Positions 1 through 7,591 of a DNA stretch of 40,823 nucleotides are shown here, in pieces (positions within the stretch are counted from its first letter, which is position 1; each line of letters begins with the position of its first letter). Source of the DNA: Solirubrobacterales bacterium. Its GTDB lineage: Bacteria; Actinomycetota; Thermoleophilia; Solirubrobacterales; 70-9. The position numbers and the translations under genes were made by a program. The stretch spans positions 1-40,823 of the forward strand of contig WHSW01000010.1 of the NCBI GenBank assembly GCA_009379895.1. Direction: 5' to 3'. Under the pieces are notes generated by a model. That model made no database searches. It saw only the letters and a program-made list of their open reading frames with translations, and had not been told where the DNA came from.

Positions 1-389
1 GCAACCGCCTCGGCTACACGACCTACACCGATCTCGCCCAGAAGCCGCGGGTCTACGAGCTGATCGGCGACGCGATCACCCGCGCCAACGAGGACCTGCC
101 CGAGAGCGTCCGGGTGCGCCGCTTCGTGCTCCTGCACAAGGAGCTCGATGCCGATGACGCCGAGCTGACCCGCACCCGCAAGGTCCGCCGCGGGACGATC
201 AACGCGCGCTACTCGGCGATCATCGCCGCGCTCTATGACCAGGGCTCGGACTCGGTCGTGGTAACCAGCGTCGTCACCTACCAGGACGGCAGCAGCGCCG
301 AGCGCAGCCTCGATCTGCGGATCGAGGAGATGCGCGGTCTCGGCGGGCACCCGGGGGCCACATCCGACGAGACGGCGATCCAGGCGTAG
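1..389 (+). CDS. Acyl-CoA ligase (AMP-binding, long-chain type), C-terminal end only
   Basis: The gene enters from the left edge; coding runs in the frame beginning at base 3 and stops at TAG 387-389, so about 128 residues are visible. The readable stretch 'GYTTYTDLAQKP' followed by 'LTRTRKVRR' and a short tail is typical of the C-terminal lid domain of long-chain fatty-acid-CoA ligase-like (FadD15/bubblegum-type) AMP-forming enzymes, which adenylate a carboxylate and pass it to CoA. The ATP-binding core lies outside the window. It sits 4 bases before livH, so it is probably co-transcribed with the ABC importer and would activate the imported acid. The substrate is inference; the family call rests only on the C-terminus. 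Confidence 0.72.
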   Translation, partial: NRLGYTTYTDLAQKPRVYELIGDAITRANEDLPESVRVRRFVLLHKELDADDAELTRTRKVRRGTINARYSAIIAALYDQGSDSVVVTSVVTYQDGSSAERSLDLRIEEMRGLGGHPGATSDETAIQA

Positions 390-393
390 CGCG

Positions 394-1266
394 ATGGAGC
401 AGTTCATTCAGCTCACCGTCAACGGGCTCGCCGACGGAGCGATCCTGACCCTGGCGGCGCTCGGCTTCGTGCTCATCTACAAGGCCTCCGGGGTGATCAA
501 CTTCGCCCAGGGGTTCTTCCTCGCCGTCGGCGCCTACGTGCTCTGGACCGCGATCGTCGAGGTCGGCCTGCACTGGACGCTGGGTGTCCTAGTCGCGCTC
601 GCCGTCGGCGCCCTGCTCGGGATCTCGGTCGAGCGCTTACTCCTACGCCCGCTCGTCGGCCAGCCGATCATCGCGGTGATCATGGTCACGATCGGCCTCG
701 CGCAGATCCTCGAGGCTTCGATCGATCTGATCTGGGGCACCGAGCCGCGGACCTTCCCCGACTTCATCCCCTCCGGCGCGGTCGAGGTCCTCGGCGCGCG
801 GATCACCGAGGGCCGGCTGTGGGCGCTCGGGTTGACGGCGCTCGCCCTGATCGCCTTCGGCCTCTTCTTCACCCGCTCACGACAGGGGATCGCGATGCGA
901 GCGGTCGCCGACGACCAGCAAGCGGCGATGGTGATGGGGATCAGCGTGCGACGGACCTATGCGATCGCCTGGGCGCTCGCCGGGGTGAGCGCCGTGGTCG
1001 GAGGGATGCTGGTCGCGAACCTGACCGGCGTCTCGCAGAGCGTCGCCGGCTTCGGGCTGCTGGTCTTCCCGGTGGTGATCCTCGGCGGGCTCGACTCGGT
1101 CCCGGGCGCCGTCGTCGGGGGGGCGATCATCGGCCTGCTGACCTCCTACACGGGCGGCTACATCGGCGGTGGGCTGCAGACGGTGATCCCCTACATCGCC
1201 CTGGTGGCGATCCTGATGGTGAGGCCGTACGGCCTCTTCGGCCAGGTGCGAATCGAGCGCGTCTGA
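394..1266 (+). CDS. livH: Branched-chain amino acid/organic acid ABC transporter permease, LivH type
   Basis: A 290-residue inner-membrane permease of the HAAT (LivH) family. The 'INFAQGFFLAVGAY' segment near residues 30-45 is the family hallmark, and hydrophobic segments repeat along the whole length. The EAA-like cytoplasmic loop 'RQGIAMRAVADDQQAAMVMGI' falls near residues 160-180. It starts four bases after the acyl-CoA ligase stop and its own TGA overlaps the livM ATG (TGATG), indicating tight translational coupling. With LivM it would form the membrane channel of the importer. Liv-type systems in acyl-CoA ligase/PaaK neighbourhoods often carry aromatic or alicyclic acids rather than leucine; here that is inferred from context only. 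Confidence 0.93.
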   Translation: MEQFIQLTVNGLADGAILTLAALGFVLIYKASGVINFAQGFFLAVGAYVLWTAIVEVGLHWTLGVLVALAVGALLGISVERLLLRPLVGQPIIAVIMVTIGLAQILEASIDLIWGTEPRTFPDFIPSGAVEVLGARITEGRLWALGLTALALIAFGLFFTRSRQGIAMRAVADDQQAAMVMGISVRRTYAIAWALAGVSAVVGGMLVANLTGVSQSVAGFGLLVFPVVILGGLDSVPGAVVGGAIIGLLTSYTGGYIGGGLQTVIPYIALVAILMVRPYGLFGQVRIERV

Positions 1267-2315
1267 TGGCGGCGACGGCGACCGGCGTCTATCACCGCAG
1301 CTACGCGCGCGACCTCGCGATCCACCACACCCGATCCGAGCGGGTGCGGCTGGCGCTCGTGCTCGCGCTCGTCATCGTCGCCCCCTTCGTCGCCGGCCCG
1401 ACGTGGCTCACCGTGCTCAACCAGATCGGGATCGCCGCGATCGGCGCGATCGGCCTCAACCTGCTGGTCGGCAGCACCGGTCAGATCAGCCTCGGCCAGG
1501 GCGGCTTCCTGGCCGTCGGCGCGTACACCGCCGGGCTGCTGACGGCGGAGTCGGGGCTGCCGTTCCTCGGCGGGATCGCCGCCGCGGTGCTGCTGACCGC
1601 CGCGGTCGGGGCGTTCTTCGGGCTGCCGGCGCTGCGGCTCAAGGGCCTCTACCTGGCGATCGCGACGCTCGCCGCGCAGCAGATCATCCTCTGGGTGATC
1701 CGCAACTGGGAGGGGGTCACCGGCGGGGTCGACGCGCTCGTCGTCCCGGCCCCAACGCTGCTCGGGATCGACCTGAGCACGGATTTCAGCTTCTATTGGG
1801 TGATCCTCGCGTTCGCGGCGCTCTCGGCGCTCGTCGCAACCAACCTGCTGCGAACCGGGATCGGGCGCGCGTTCGTCGCGATCCGCGACCAGGACATCGC
1901 CGCCGAGGCCATGGGGGTGAACCTGACCCGCTACAAGGTCCTCGCCTTCGCCGTCTCCTCGGGCTTCGTTGGTTTGGCCGGCGCCCTGACCGCCTACGAC
2001 ACCAAGATCGTCACCTTCGAGCGCTTCACGCTCGACGTCTCGATCCTCTACCTGGCGATGATCATCGTCGGCGGCCTTGGCAGCGTCTCCGGGGCGATCT
2101 ACGGCGCCGTCTTCATGATCGGCTTCCCGGCCTACATCCGCGAGCTGAGCTCGTTCGGGGGGCCGCTGGAGTTCATCGGCGCCGACCTGCCCGCCGTCCA
2201 GGCGCTGATCTTCGGGCTCACGATCGTGCTCTTTCTGATCTTCGAGCCTCGCGGGATCGCACGGATCTGGGGGCGCTCGAAGGACTACTTCCGGCTGTGG
2301 CCGTTCCGGACCTGA
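1266..2315 (+). CDS. livM: Branched-chain amino acid/organic acid ABC transporter permease, LivM type
   Basis: A 349-residue second permease of the importer. The ATG at 1266 shares bases with the livH stop; this start gives a short hydrophilic N-terminus before the first membrane helix. The LivM signature 'LLVGSTGQISLGQGGFLAVGAYT' region lies near residues 65-90, followed by about eight further hydrophobic segments. The conserved 'AIRDQDIAAEAMGV' loop near residues 205-220 is the site that contacts the ATPase. The next gene (substrate-binding protein) begins about 80 bases downstream. Family assignment is secure; substrate is not readable from sequence. Confidence 0.93.
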   Translation: MAATATGVYHRSYARDLAIHHTRSERVRLALVLALVIVAPFVAGPTWLTVLNQIGIAAIGAIGLNLLVGSTGQISLGQGGFLAVGAYTAGLLTAESGLPFLGGIAAAVLLTAAVGAFFGLPALRLKGLYLAIATLAAQQIILWVIRNWEGVTGGVDALVVPAPTLLGIDLSTDFSFYWVILAFAALSALVATNLLRTGIGRAFVAIRDQDIAAEAMGVNLTRYKVLAFAVSSGFVGLAGALTAYDTKIVTFERFTLDVSILYLAMIIVGGLGSVSGAIYGAVFMIGFPAYIRELSSFGGPLEFIGADLPAVQALIFGLTIVLFLIFEPRGIARIWGRSKDYFRLWPFRT

Positions 2316-2395
2316 CGGGCGCCGGTGAAGAGGAGCAGATGAAGCATCGAATCACACCGAGATCGCCGGCAAACACACGAGAGAGGAGCATAACG

Positions 2396-3589
2396 ATGCG
2401 AACCAAAATCGCAGTGCTGGTGGTGACCCTGGGGGTCGCGGCGCTCGCCGCCGGATGCGGCGGTGACGACGACGAGGCGGCAAGCGGCGAGGGGCCGATC
2501 AGGATCGGCGGCATCTTCGACCTCACGGGGCCGACGTCTGACGTCGGCGTCGCCTACGCGGACGGGATCAAGGCCTACGTCGACCAGCTCAACTCCGACG
2601 GAGGGGTCGAAGGGCGCGAGATCGAGCTGATCTCCGACGACTACGCCTACGAGGTCCCGCAGGCCGAGCAGCTCTACAGCCGGCTGAAGTCGGAGGAGGT
2701 GCTCGCGATCCAGGGCTGGGGCACCGGCGACACCGAGGCGCTGAGCCCGCAGGTGAACCAGGACCAGATTCCCTACCTGTCGGCCTCGTACTCGACCAAC
2801 GTCGCCGACCCGGCCGAGACCCCGTTCAACTTCATCCCGGGGATGACGTACTCGGACCAGATCCGGGTGCTGCTCGACTACATCGCCGAGCAGTCGGGCG
2901 GCGAGCCGACCGAGGTCGCCGTGTTCCACAACGACAGCCCGTTCGGGGAGTCGCCGCTGGAGGATGGCCAGGCTCACGTCGAGGAGCAGGGCTATGAGAT
3001 CGGCTACGAGACCTACGCGATGCCGGCGGAGGCGACCGACTACGCCTCCGAGCTCTCACGCGCCGAGCAGCAGGGCGCCGAGTGGATCATCGTCCAGAAC
3101 GTCGCCACGCCCTCGGCCCAACTCGCCAAGGACGTCCAGGCGCAGGGCATCGACGCCACGGTCCTCTGCCTGGTCTATTGCTCGGACGAGGTCTACGCCG
3201 AGCTCGCCGGCCCCGCCGGAGACGGCACGATCGGGATCTTCCCGTTCGCGGCGGTGAACGCCGACGCGCCGGGCCTCGAGCGGGTCGCGGAGGCGATCGG
3301 CTCGGAGCAGGAGCTGCAGCAGACCAACGTCCATTACGTGCAGGGCTATTACACGATGCACGCGCTGGCCGAGGGAATCCGGAGCCTGCTGGAGTCGGGC
3401 GAGGAGCTCACCGGCGACAGCCTGCGAGCCACGCTCGAGGAGCTCGAGCCGATCGACACCGGCGAGGTGACCAGCGAGTTCGATTGGACGGAGGAGTTCC
3501 ATGCGGCGCTGACCAGCTCACCGCTGTACGAGCTCGAGGGCGGTCAGTGGGAGCAGATCCAGGACCCGGTGGCCCCGGCGGGGTCGTAG
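2396..3589 (+). CDS. livK: ABC transporter substrate-binding lipoprotein, LivK/Leu-Ile-Val-binding type
   Basis: A 397-residue periplasmic-type binding protein (type I fold, Peripla_BP_6). The N-terminus has a basic start, a hydrophobic run and a lipobox 'LAAGC' followed by Gly/Asp/Glu-rich residues, so it is expected to be a membrane-anchored lipoprotein. The mature part begins 'IRIGGIFDLTGPTSDVG', typical of Liv-family receptors. The ATG at 2396 was chosen because AGGAG lies at 2384-2388 with 7-base spacing and the signal peptide begins there. An in-frame ATG at 2339 with its own AGGAG (2331-2335) would add 19 residues before the signal peptide. It delivers ligand to LivH/LivM; ligand identity is unknown. 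Confidence 0.92.
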   Translation: MRTKIAVLVVTLGVAALAAGCGGDDDEAASGEGPIRIGGIFDLTGPTSDVGVAYADGIKAYVDQLNSDGGVEGREIELISDDYAYEVPQAEQLYSRLKSEEVLAIQGWGTGDTEALSPQVNQDQIPYLSASYSTNVADPAETPFNFIPGMTYSDQIRVLLDYIAEQSGGEPTEVAVFHNDSPFGESPLEDGQAHVEEQGYEIGYETYAMPAEATDYASELSRAEQQGAEWIIVQNVATPSAQLAKDVQAQGIDATVLCLVYCSDEVYAELAGPAGDGTIGIFPFAAVNADAPGLERVAEAIGSEQELQQTNVHYVQGYYTMHALAEGIRSLLESGEELTGDSLRATLEELEPIDTGEVTSEFDWTEEFHAALTSSPLYELEGGQWEQIQDPVAPAGS

Positions 3590-3602
3590 GGAGAACGGAG
3601 GC

Positions 3603-3632
3603 GCGGGGAGGCCGCTGCGGCGGCCTCCCCGC
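3603..3632. promoter_or_regulatory. Perfect 13-bp hairpin between livK and livF
   Basis: GCGGGGAGGCCGC at 3603-3615 is perfectly complementary to 3620-3632, with a four-base loop (TGCG). It fills the 65-base gap between the substrate-binding gene and livF. No T-run follows, so it is not a standard intrinsic terminator. A likely role is stabilising or partly terminating the abundant livK message relative to livF (inference). Confidence 0.6.
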
Positions 3633-3654
3633 CCTCGCGTCGAGGAAGTCGCGA

Positions 3655-4440
3655 ATGCTCAAGGTCGAGAACATCGAGGTCGTCTACGACGAGGTGATCC
3701 TCGTCCTTCGCGGCCTCTCGCTCGAGGTCGCCGAGGGCAAGGTCGTCGCCCTGCTGGGCTCGAACGGGGCCGGCAAGTCGACGACGCTGAAGGCGATCTC
3801 AGGGCTGCTGCCCTCCGAGGACGGAGAGATCACCGACGGTGAGATCAGCTTCCGCGACCGGCCGATCACCGGCAGCGACGCCGCCGAGATCGTCCGCCGG
3901 GGGATCTCCCAGGTGCTCGAGGGCCGGCGGGTGTTCGAGCACCTGACCACGGACGAGAACCTGCGCGCCGGCGGACACACGCGCGACGGTAACCTCGCCG
4001 CCGGGCTCGAGCAGGTCTACGACTACTTCCCCGCGCTCGCCGATCGCAAGACCCAGACGGCGGGGTATCTGAGCGGTGGCGAGCAGCAGATGCTCGCGAT
4101 CGGCCGGGCGCTGATGACCGAGCCGCAGCTGATGACGCTCGACGAGCCCTCGCTGGGACTGGCGCCACGGCTGGTCACCGAGATCTTCGAGATCGTCCGC
4201 CGACTCAACCAGGAGCTGGGGACGACGATCCTGATCGTCGAGCAGAACGCCCGCCTGGCGCTCGAGATCGCCGACTACGCCTACATCATGGAGAACGGCC
4301 GCATCGTCCTGGATGGCGACGCACGGGAGCTGGCCTCGAACCCCGACGTGCAGGAGTTCTACCTCGGGGTGACCGAGTCGGGCGGCCGGCGCAGCTACCG
4401 CGACGTCAAGCACTACCGCCGCCGCAAGCGATGGCTATGA
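3655..4440 (+). CDS. livF: ABC transporter ATP-binding protein, LivF type
   Basis: A 261-residue ATPase that energises the Liv-type importer. Walker A 'GSNGAGKST' is at residues 35-43, the ABC signature 'LSGGEQQ' near 139-145, Walker B 'LMTLDEP' near 161-167 and the switch His is replaced by the usual LivF 'VEQN' region. The C-terminus ends in a basic tail (RRRKRW) longer than usual. The family normally pairs with LivG; no second ATPase is seen here, so livG is presumably just outside the window to the left, before the acyl-CoA ligase. The stop TGA (4438-4440) is the first base block of a 56-bp tandem duplication. Confidence 0.93.
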   Translation: MLKVENIEVVYDEVILVLRGLSLEVAEGKVVALLGSNGAGKSTTLKAISGLLPSEDGEITDGEISFRDRPITGSDAAEIVRRGISQVLEGRRVFEHLTTDENLRAGGHTRDGNLAAGLEQVYDYFPALADRKTQTAGYLSGGEQQMLAIGRALMTEPQLMTLDEPSLGLAPRLVTEIFEIVRRLNQELGTTILIVEQNARLALEIADYAYIMENGRIVLDGDARELASNPDVQEFYLGVTESGGRRSYRDVKHYRRRKRWL

Positions 4441-4546
4441 GGCGGAGTCCGACAGGACGAAGCCGAGTTCCGCCGACGTTGAGGCGGCTGCTATGAGGCG
4501 GAGTCCGACAGGACGAAGCCGAGTTCCGCCGACGTTGAGGCGGCTG
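4435..4546 (+). repeat. Two perfect 56-bp tandem copies spanning the livF stop codon
   Basis: Copy 1 is 4435-4490 and copy 2 is 4491-4546; a third copy begins (CT-TGAG-like) at 4547 and runs into the paaK-like start. Each copy begins CTATGAGGCGG and so includes the livF TGA. Within each copy a hairpin can form: outer GGCGGA (4441-4446)/TCCGCC (4469-4474) and inner GTCC (4447-4450)/GGAC (4455-4458) with a GACA loop. The repeat makes up the whole livF-to-ligase gap. Confidence 0.9.
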
Positions 4547-4548
4547 CT

Positions 4549-5766
4549 GTGAGCGAGCTCGTCAGCGCCTACCTCGAGCGGGCCAATCGGCAGCTCGCCG
4601 AGGCGCTGCCGGCGGCGGCGCAGATCCCCGGAGTGCGCCGTCGCCTCGATGCCGCCGGCCTCGAGGCGGGCGAGCTCACCGACTCGGCGGCGCTCGCACG
4701 TCTGCCCGTGCTCGGCAAGGACGAGCTGATCTCGTTGCAGGCGAGCGAGCCTCCGTTCGGGGGCTTGCTCGCCGAGGGCGCCGAGCCGCCGCGGATCTTC
4801 CAATCCCCAGGGCCGCTGTACGAGCCCCAGCGTGGCGGCGAGGACCCGTGGCGCTGGCGGGGCGCGCTCGAGGCCGCCGGGTTCACCGCCGGCGATGTGG
4901 TGCTGAACGCCTTTGGCTACCACCTGACTCCGGCCGGGGTGATGTTCGAGCTCGCCGCCAGGGCGCTGGGCGCGACGGTGATCCCGGCCGGGATCGGCAA
5001 CGCCGAGCTGCAGGCGCAGGCCTGCCGCGACCTCGGCGCGACCGCCTACATCGGCCTGCCCAGCTACCTGAAGGCGCTGCTCGAGAAGGCCGCCGAAGCG
5101 GGGCTCGATCCGGCGTCGTGGCCGCTCGAGCGCGCTTTCGTCGGCGCCGAGCCGCTGCCGCCGTCGCTGCGGGCCTGGATCGAGGCGCGGGGGCTCGCCG
5201 TGCGCCAGGGCTACGGCACGGCGGAGACCGGCAACCTCGGTTATGAGTGCGACGAGGTCGCCGGACTTCACTTGCCCGAGGACGCCTTGGTCGAGGTCTG
5301 CGACTCCGAGACCGGCGAGCGACTCTGGGACGGGCGGGCCGGGGAAGTCGTGGTCACCCTGTACGAAGCCGAGTACCCGTTGCTTCGCTTCGGGACCGGC
5401 GACCTCTCCGCGATCGACCCCGAGCCCTGCCGGTGCGGCATCCCGACGCCGAGGCTGCGCGGCGTGCTTGGCCGGGTCGGCGAGGCGGTCAAGGTCCGCG
5501 GCATGTTCCTGCACCCGCGGCAGGCCACCGAGGCGCTCGCCGGGGTCGAGGGGCTCGAGCGCTTCCGCCTGGTCGTCGAACGCGTCGAGCACCGCGACGT
5601 GCTGCGCTGCGAGCTGCAAGTCGAGAGCGGTGGCGACGGCGCTGAGCTCCAGCGACTGGTCGCGGAGCGGATCCGGGCCGCCCTGCGCTTCAACGCCGAG
5701 GTCGTCGTGGTCGATCAGCTTCCGGCGGACGCGGAGCCGCTCGTGGACTTGCGCAGCTGGGCATAG
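4549..5766 (+). CDS. PaaK-family (phenylacetate-CoA ligase-like) protein with altered P-loop
   Basis: A 405-residue member of the phenylacetate-CoA ligase family. Recognisable features are 'GYGTAETGNLGYEC' (motif around residue 222), 'RFGTGDLSAI' and the Cys-rich 'EPCRCG' near residue 290, then the C-terminal lid 'GRVGEAVKVRGMFLHPRQ'. The glycine/serine-rich ATP-binding loop that reads SSGTTGxPT in PaaK is here 'QSPGPLYEPQ' (about residue 84), so adenylation ability is uncertain. The GTG at 4549 follows the tandem repeat; no better start is visible. It lies last in the liv cluster, which suggests handling of the imported carboxylate, but the substrate is unknown. Confidence 0.8.
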   Translation: MSELVSAYLERANRQLAEALPAAAQIPGVRRRLDAAGLEAGELTDSAALARLPVLGKDELISLQASEPPFGGLLAEGAEPPRIFQSPGPLYEPQRGGEDPWRWRGALEAAGFTAGDVVLNAFGYHLTPAGVMFELAARALGATVIPAGIGNAELQAQACRDLGATAYIGLPSYLKALLEKAAEAGLDPASWPLERAFVGAEPLPPSLRAWIEARGLAVRQGYGTAETGNLGYECDEVAGLHLPEDALVEVCDSETGERLWDGRAGEVVVTLYEAEYPLLRFGTGDLSAIDPEPCRCGIPTPRLRGVLGRVGEAVKVRGMFLHPRQATEALAGVEGLERFRLVVERVEHRDVLRCELQVESGGDGAELQRLVAERIRAALRFNAEVVVVDQLPADAEPLVDLRSWA

Positions 5767-5833
5767 ACCGGCCGCGCCTCGACGAGAACGGGGCGCGCGG
5801 GAAGCGGGGTGAGGGCAGTGCCCAGGCGCCCGG

Positions 5834-6589
5834 TCAGGCCATGGTCAGGCCGCCGCTGACCGAAAGCGTCTGGCCGGTGATGAACCCCGCCCGTTCGGAA
5901 GCGAGGAAGGCGACGGCGGACGCGACGTCCTCGGGCGCCCCGAGCCGGCGCATGGGAACCGCGCGCGACAGCGACTCGATCAGCCTCTGCCCTCCGGCCT
6001 CGCTCGTCGCCATCCCCTCCAGCAGCCCGGTCCGGGTGGGGCCGGGGCAGACGGCGTTCGCGGTGACGCCCTGTCGGGCCACCTCGCGGGCGATCGTCTT
6101 CGTGAAGGCGATCACCGCCCCCTTCGCGCCTGAGTACACCGATTCGAGCGAGGATCCGACCCTGCCGGCGTCCGAGCCGATGTTGACGACGCGCCCCCAA
6201 CCACGCTCGGCCATCCCGGGGAGGACCGCGCGCGTCGTCCGCAAGCAGCCCTTGTAGTTCACGTCGATCACCCGGTCCCAGAATGGCTCGTCGGTCTCGA
6301 GGAAGGGTCGGAGCTCGTCCCAGCCCGCGTTGTTGACCAGGATCTCGATCGGTCCCAGCTCCGCCTCGGTCCGCGAGACCGCCTCCTCGACGGACGCGCG
6401 ATCCGTTACATCCGCCGCCACGCCGACCGCCCGGCCCCCGGCGCGTTCGAGCTCGCGGGCCGCTTCGACCGCCTCCTTGACCAGAACGTCGGCGACAGCG
6501 ACGGCGCGACCGTCGGCCGCCAGCGCCGTTGCGATGGCACGGCCGATCCCGCGGGCCCCGCCGGTGACCATCGCCGTCCGCTCCGCCAT
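5834..6589 (-). CDS. badH: SDR-family dehydrogenase, BadH-like (2-hydroxycyclohexanecarboxyl-CoA dehydrogenase)
   Basis: A 251-residue short-chain dehydrogenase. The NAD(P) loop 'TGGARGIG' is near residues 9-16, 'NNAG' near 90, the catalytic Ser lies in 'NIGSDAGRVGSS' and the Tyr/Lys pair in 'YSGAK' near residues 153-157. The 'SDAGRVGSS...YSGAKGA' and 'VCPGPTRTGLL' stretches resemble BadH, which oxidises 2-hydroxycyclohexanecarboxyl-CoA to the 2-keto form in the cyclohexanecarboxylate pathway. The neighbouring divergent gene is a strong BadI match, the next enzyme in that pathway, which supports the call. A generic FabG-like reductase role cannot be excluded. The start lacks a Shine-Dalgarno; a TAGGCT box lies 9 bases upstream. 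Confidence 0.75.
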   Translation of the reverse strand: MAERTAMVTGGARGIGRAIATALAADGRAVAVADVLVKEAVEAARELERAGGRAVGVAADVTDRASVEEAVSRTEAELGPIEILVNNAGWDELRPFLETDEPFWDRVIDVNYKGCLRTTRAVLPGMAERGWGRVVNIGSDAGRVGSSLESVYSGAKGAVIAFTKTIAREVARQGVTANAVCPGPTRTGLLEGMATSEAGGQRLIESLSRAVPMRRLGAPEDVASAVAFLASERAGFITGQTLSVSGGLTMA

Positions 6590-6598
6590 TGGCGAACT

Positions 6599-6604
6599 AG
6601 CCTA
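6599..6604 (-). promoter_or_regulatory. Putative -10 box (TAGGCT) for near-leaderless badH
   Basis: On the minus strand TAGGCT lies 9 bases before the ATG at 6589 and no Shine-Dalgarno is present. This spacing puts the expected transcription start within a few bases of the ATG. No clear -35 box is seen. Confidence 0.4.
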
Positions 6605-6665
6605 GCCGTGATGTGAGATCCCGCGCGGATTCGGATCGGCCATCCGGACGCCGCAGACAAAGACC

Positions 6666-6674
6666 GAGGAGGAG
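6666..6674 (+). promoter_or_regulatory. Ribosome binding site of badI (GAGGAGGAG)
   Basis: A strong purine-rich Shine-Dalgarno four bases before the GTG at 6679. It decides this start over the in-frame GTG at 6613, which would add 22 mostly Arg/Ser/Pro residues not found in the family. Confidence 0.75.
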
Positions 6675-6678
6675 TGCC

Positions 6679-7482
6679 GTGGAGGAACTGAGCGATGTGC
6701 GTTACGAGGTCGAGGACGGCCTGGCCCGGATCACGATCGATCGTCCTGAGCGGATGAACTCCTTCCGGGCACGAACGGTCGACGAGCTGATCCACTGTTT
6801 CAGGCGCGCCTGGGTGAGCCGCGAGGTCGGCGTCGTCTGTCTTACCGGCACCGGCGATCGCGCGTTCTGCACCGGAGGCGACCAGAAGCAGCGCGCCGAG
6901 ACGGGGGACTACGGACCCTCGGAGTCGGGCCTGTTCGAGGTTGAGCACCTGCACCGGCTGATCCGCGAGATCCCGAAGCCGGTCGTGGCGGCGGTCAACG
7001 GATACGCGATCGGCGGCGGCCACGTCCTGCATGTGCTGTGCGATCTGACAATCGCCGCGGACACCGCGCGCTTCGGCCAGAGCGGCCCCCGCGTAGGGTC
7101 GTTCGACGCCGGCTTCGGGACCGCCTACCTCGCTCGCGTGATCGGAGAGAAGCGGGCCCGCGAGATCTGGTTCCTGTGCCGCCAGTACGACGCGCACACG
7201 GCCGAACGCTGGGGGCTCGTCAACCGGGTCGTGCCCACCTCCGAGCTGAGGCCGGAGGTCCGGCGCTGGGCCGATGAGATGCTCGCGCTCTCGCCGACCG
7301 CGCTCCGGTTCCTGAAGCAGTCCTTCAACGCCGACACCGAGCACATCACGGGACTGGGGCAGCTCGCCTTCTCCGGGCTCGGGCTGTTCCTGGAGTCCGA
7401 GGAGGCCCAGGAGGGGGTGTCGGCGTTCACCGACAAGCGCCCGCCGGACTTCTCGCCGTACCGCGCGCGGGCCTCGGTCTGA
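6679..7482 (+). CDS. badI: 2-ketocyclohexanecarboxyl-CoA hydrolase (BadI-like crotonase)
   Basis: A 267-residue crotonase-fold protein (BadI of Rhodopseudomonas is about 260). Matches run along its length: 'ITIDRPERMNSFRARTVDEL', 'GDRAFCTGGDQ' (oxyanion-hole region near residues 60-70), 'GYAIGGGHVLHVLCDLTIA' and 'FGQSGPRVGSFDAGFGTAYLAR', then 'EKRAREIW'. This is the MenB-like branch in which BadI cleaves the ring of 2-ketocyclohexanecarboxyl-CoA to pimelyl-CoA. It is divergent from badH with an 89-base gap that must hold both promoters. MenB (naphthoate synthase) is the main alternative, but no other menaquinone gene is near. Confidence 0.82.
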   Translation: MEELSDVRYEVEDGLARITIDRPERMNSFRARTVDELIHCFRRAWVSREVGVVCLTGTGDRAFCTGGDQKQRAETGDYGPSESGLFEVEHLHRLIREIPKPVVAAVNGYAIGGGHVLHVLCDLTIAADTARFGQSGPRVGSFDAGFGTAYLARVIGEKRAREIWFLCRQYDAHTAERWGLVNRVVPTSELRPEVRRWADEMLALSPTALRFLKQSFNADTEHITGLGQLAFSGLGLFLESEEAQEGVSAFTDKRPPDFSPYRARASV

Positions 7483-7486
7483 TCTC

Positions 7487-7514
7487 GCATATACCCCTTG
7501 CGGCGTGTATATGC
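7487..7514. repeat. Operator-like inverted repeat GCATATAC-N12-GTATATGC
   Basis: Eight-base perfect arms at 7487-7494 and 7507-7514 separated by 12 bases, five bases after the badI stop. The arms are AT-rich in a very GC-rich genome. Candidate regulator-binding site or part of a terminator; an alternative hairpin GCGGC (7500-7504)/GCCGC (7513-7517) overlaps the right arm. Confidence 0.55.
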
Positions 7515-7518
7515 CGCT

Positions 7519-7554
7519 CTTGGCGCGAGTCCGAGTGGTCCGCCAAGCGTTTTC
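7519..7554 (+). terminator. Probable intrinsic terminator of badI
   Basis: CTTGGCG (7519-7525) pairs with CGCCAAG (7541-7547), followed by GCGTTTTC with a short T-run at 7550-7553. It lies in the 109-base convergent gap between badI and the minus-strand nucleotidyltransferase. Confidence 0.5.
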
Positions 7555-7591
7555 GCCGCACTTGGTGGCAGGCGAAGTCTCCGCCGAGCGT

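Noticed and set aside
4435-5619. Long minus-strand open frame (394 codons) opposite the PaaK-like gene
   Set aside because: Arg/Leu/Gly-rich with no family motif; a by-product of high GC content on the strand opposite a clear gene.
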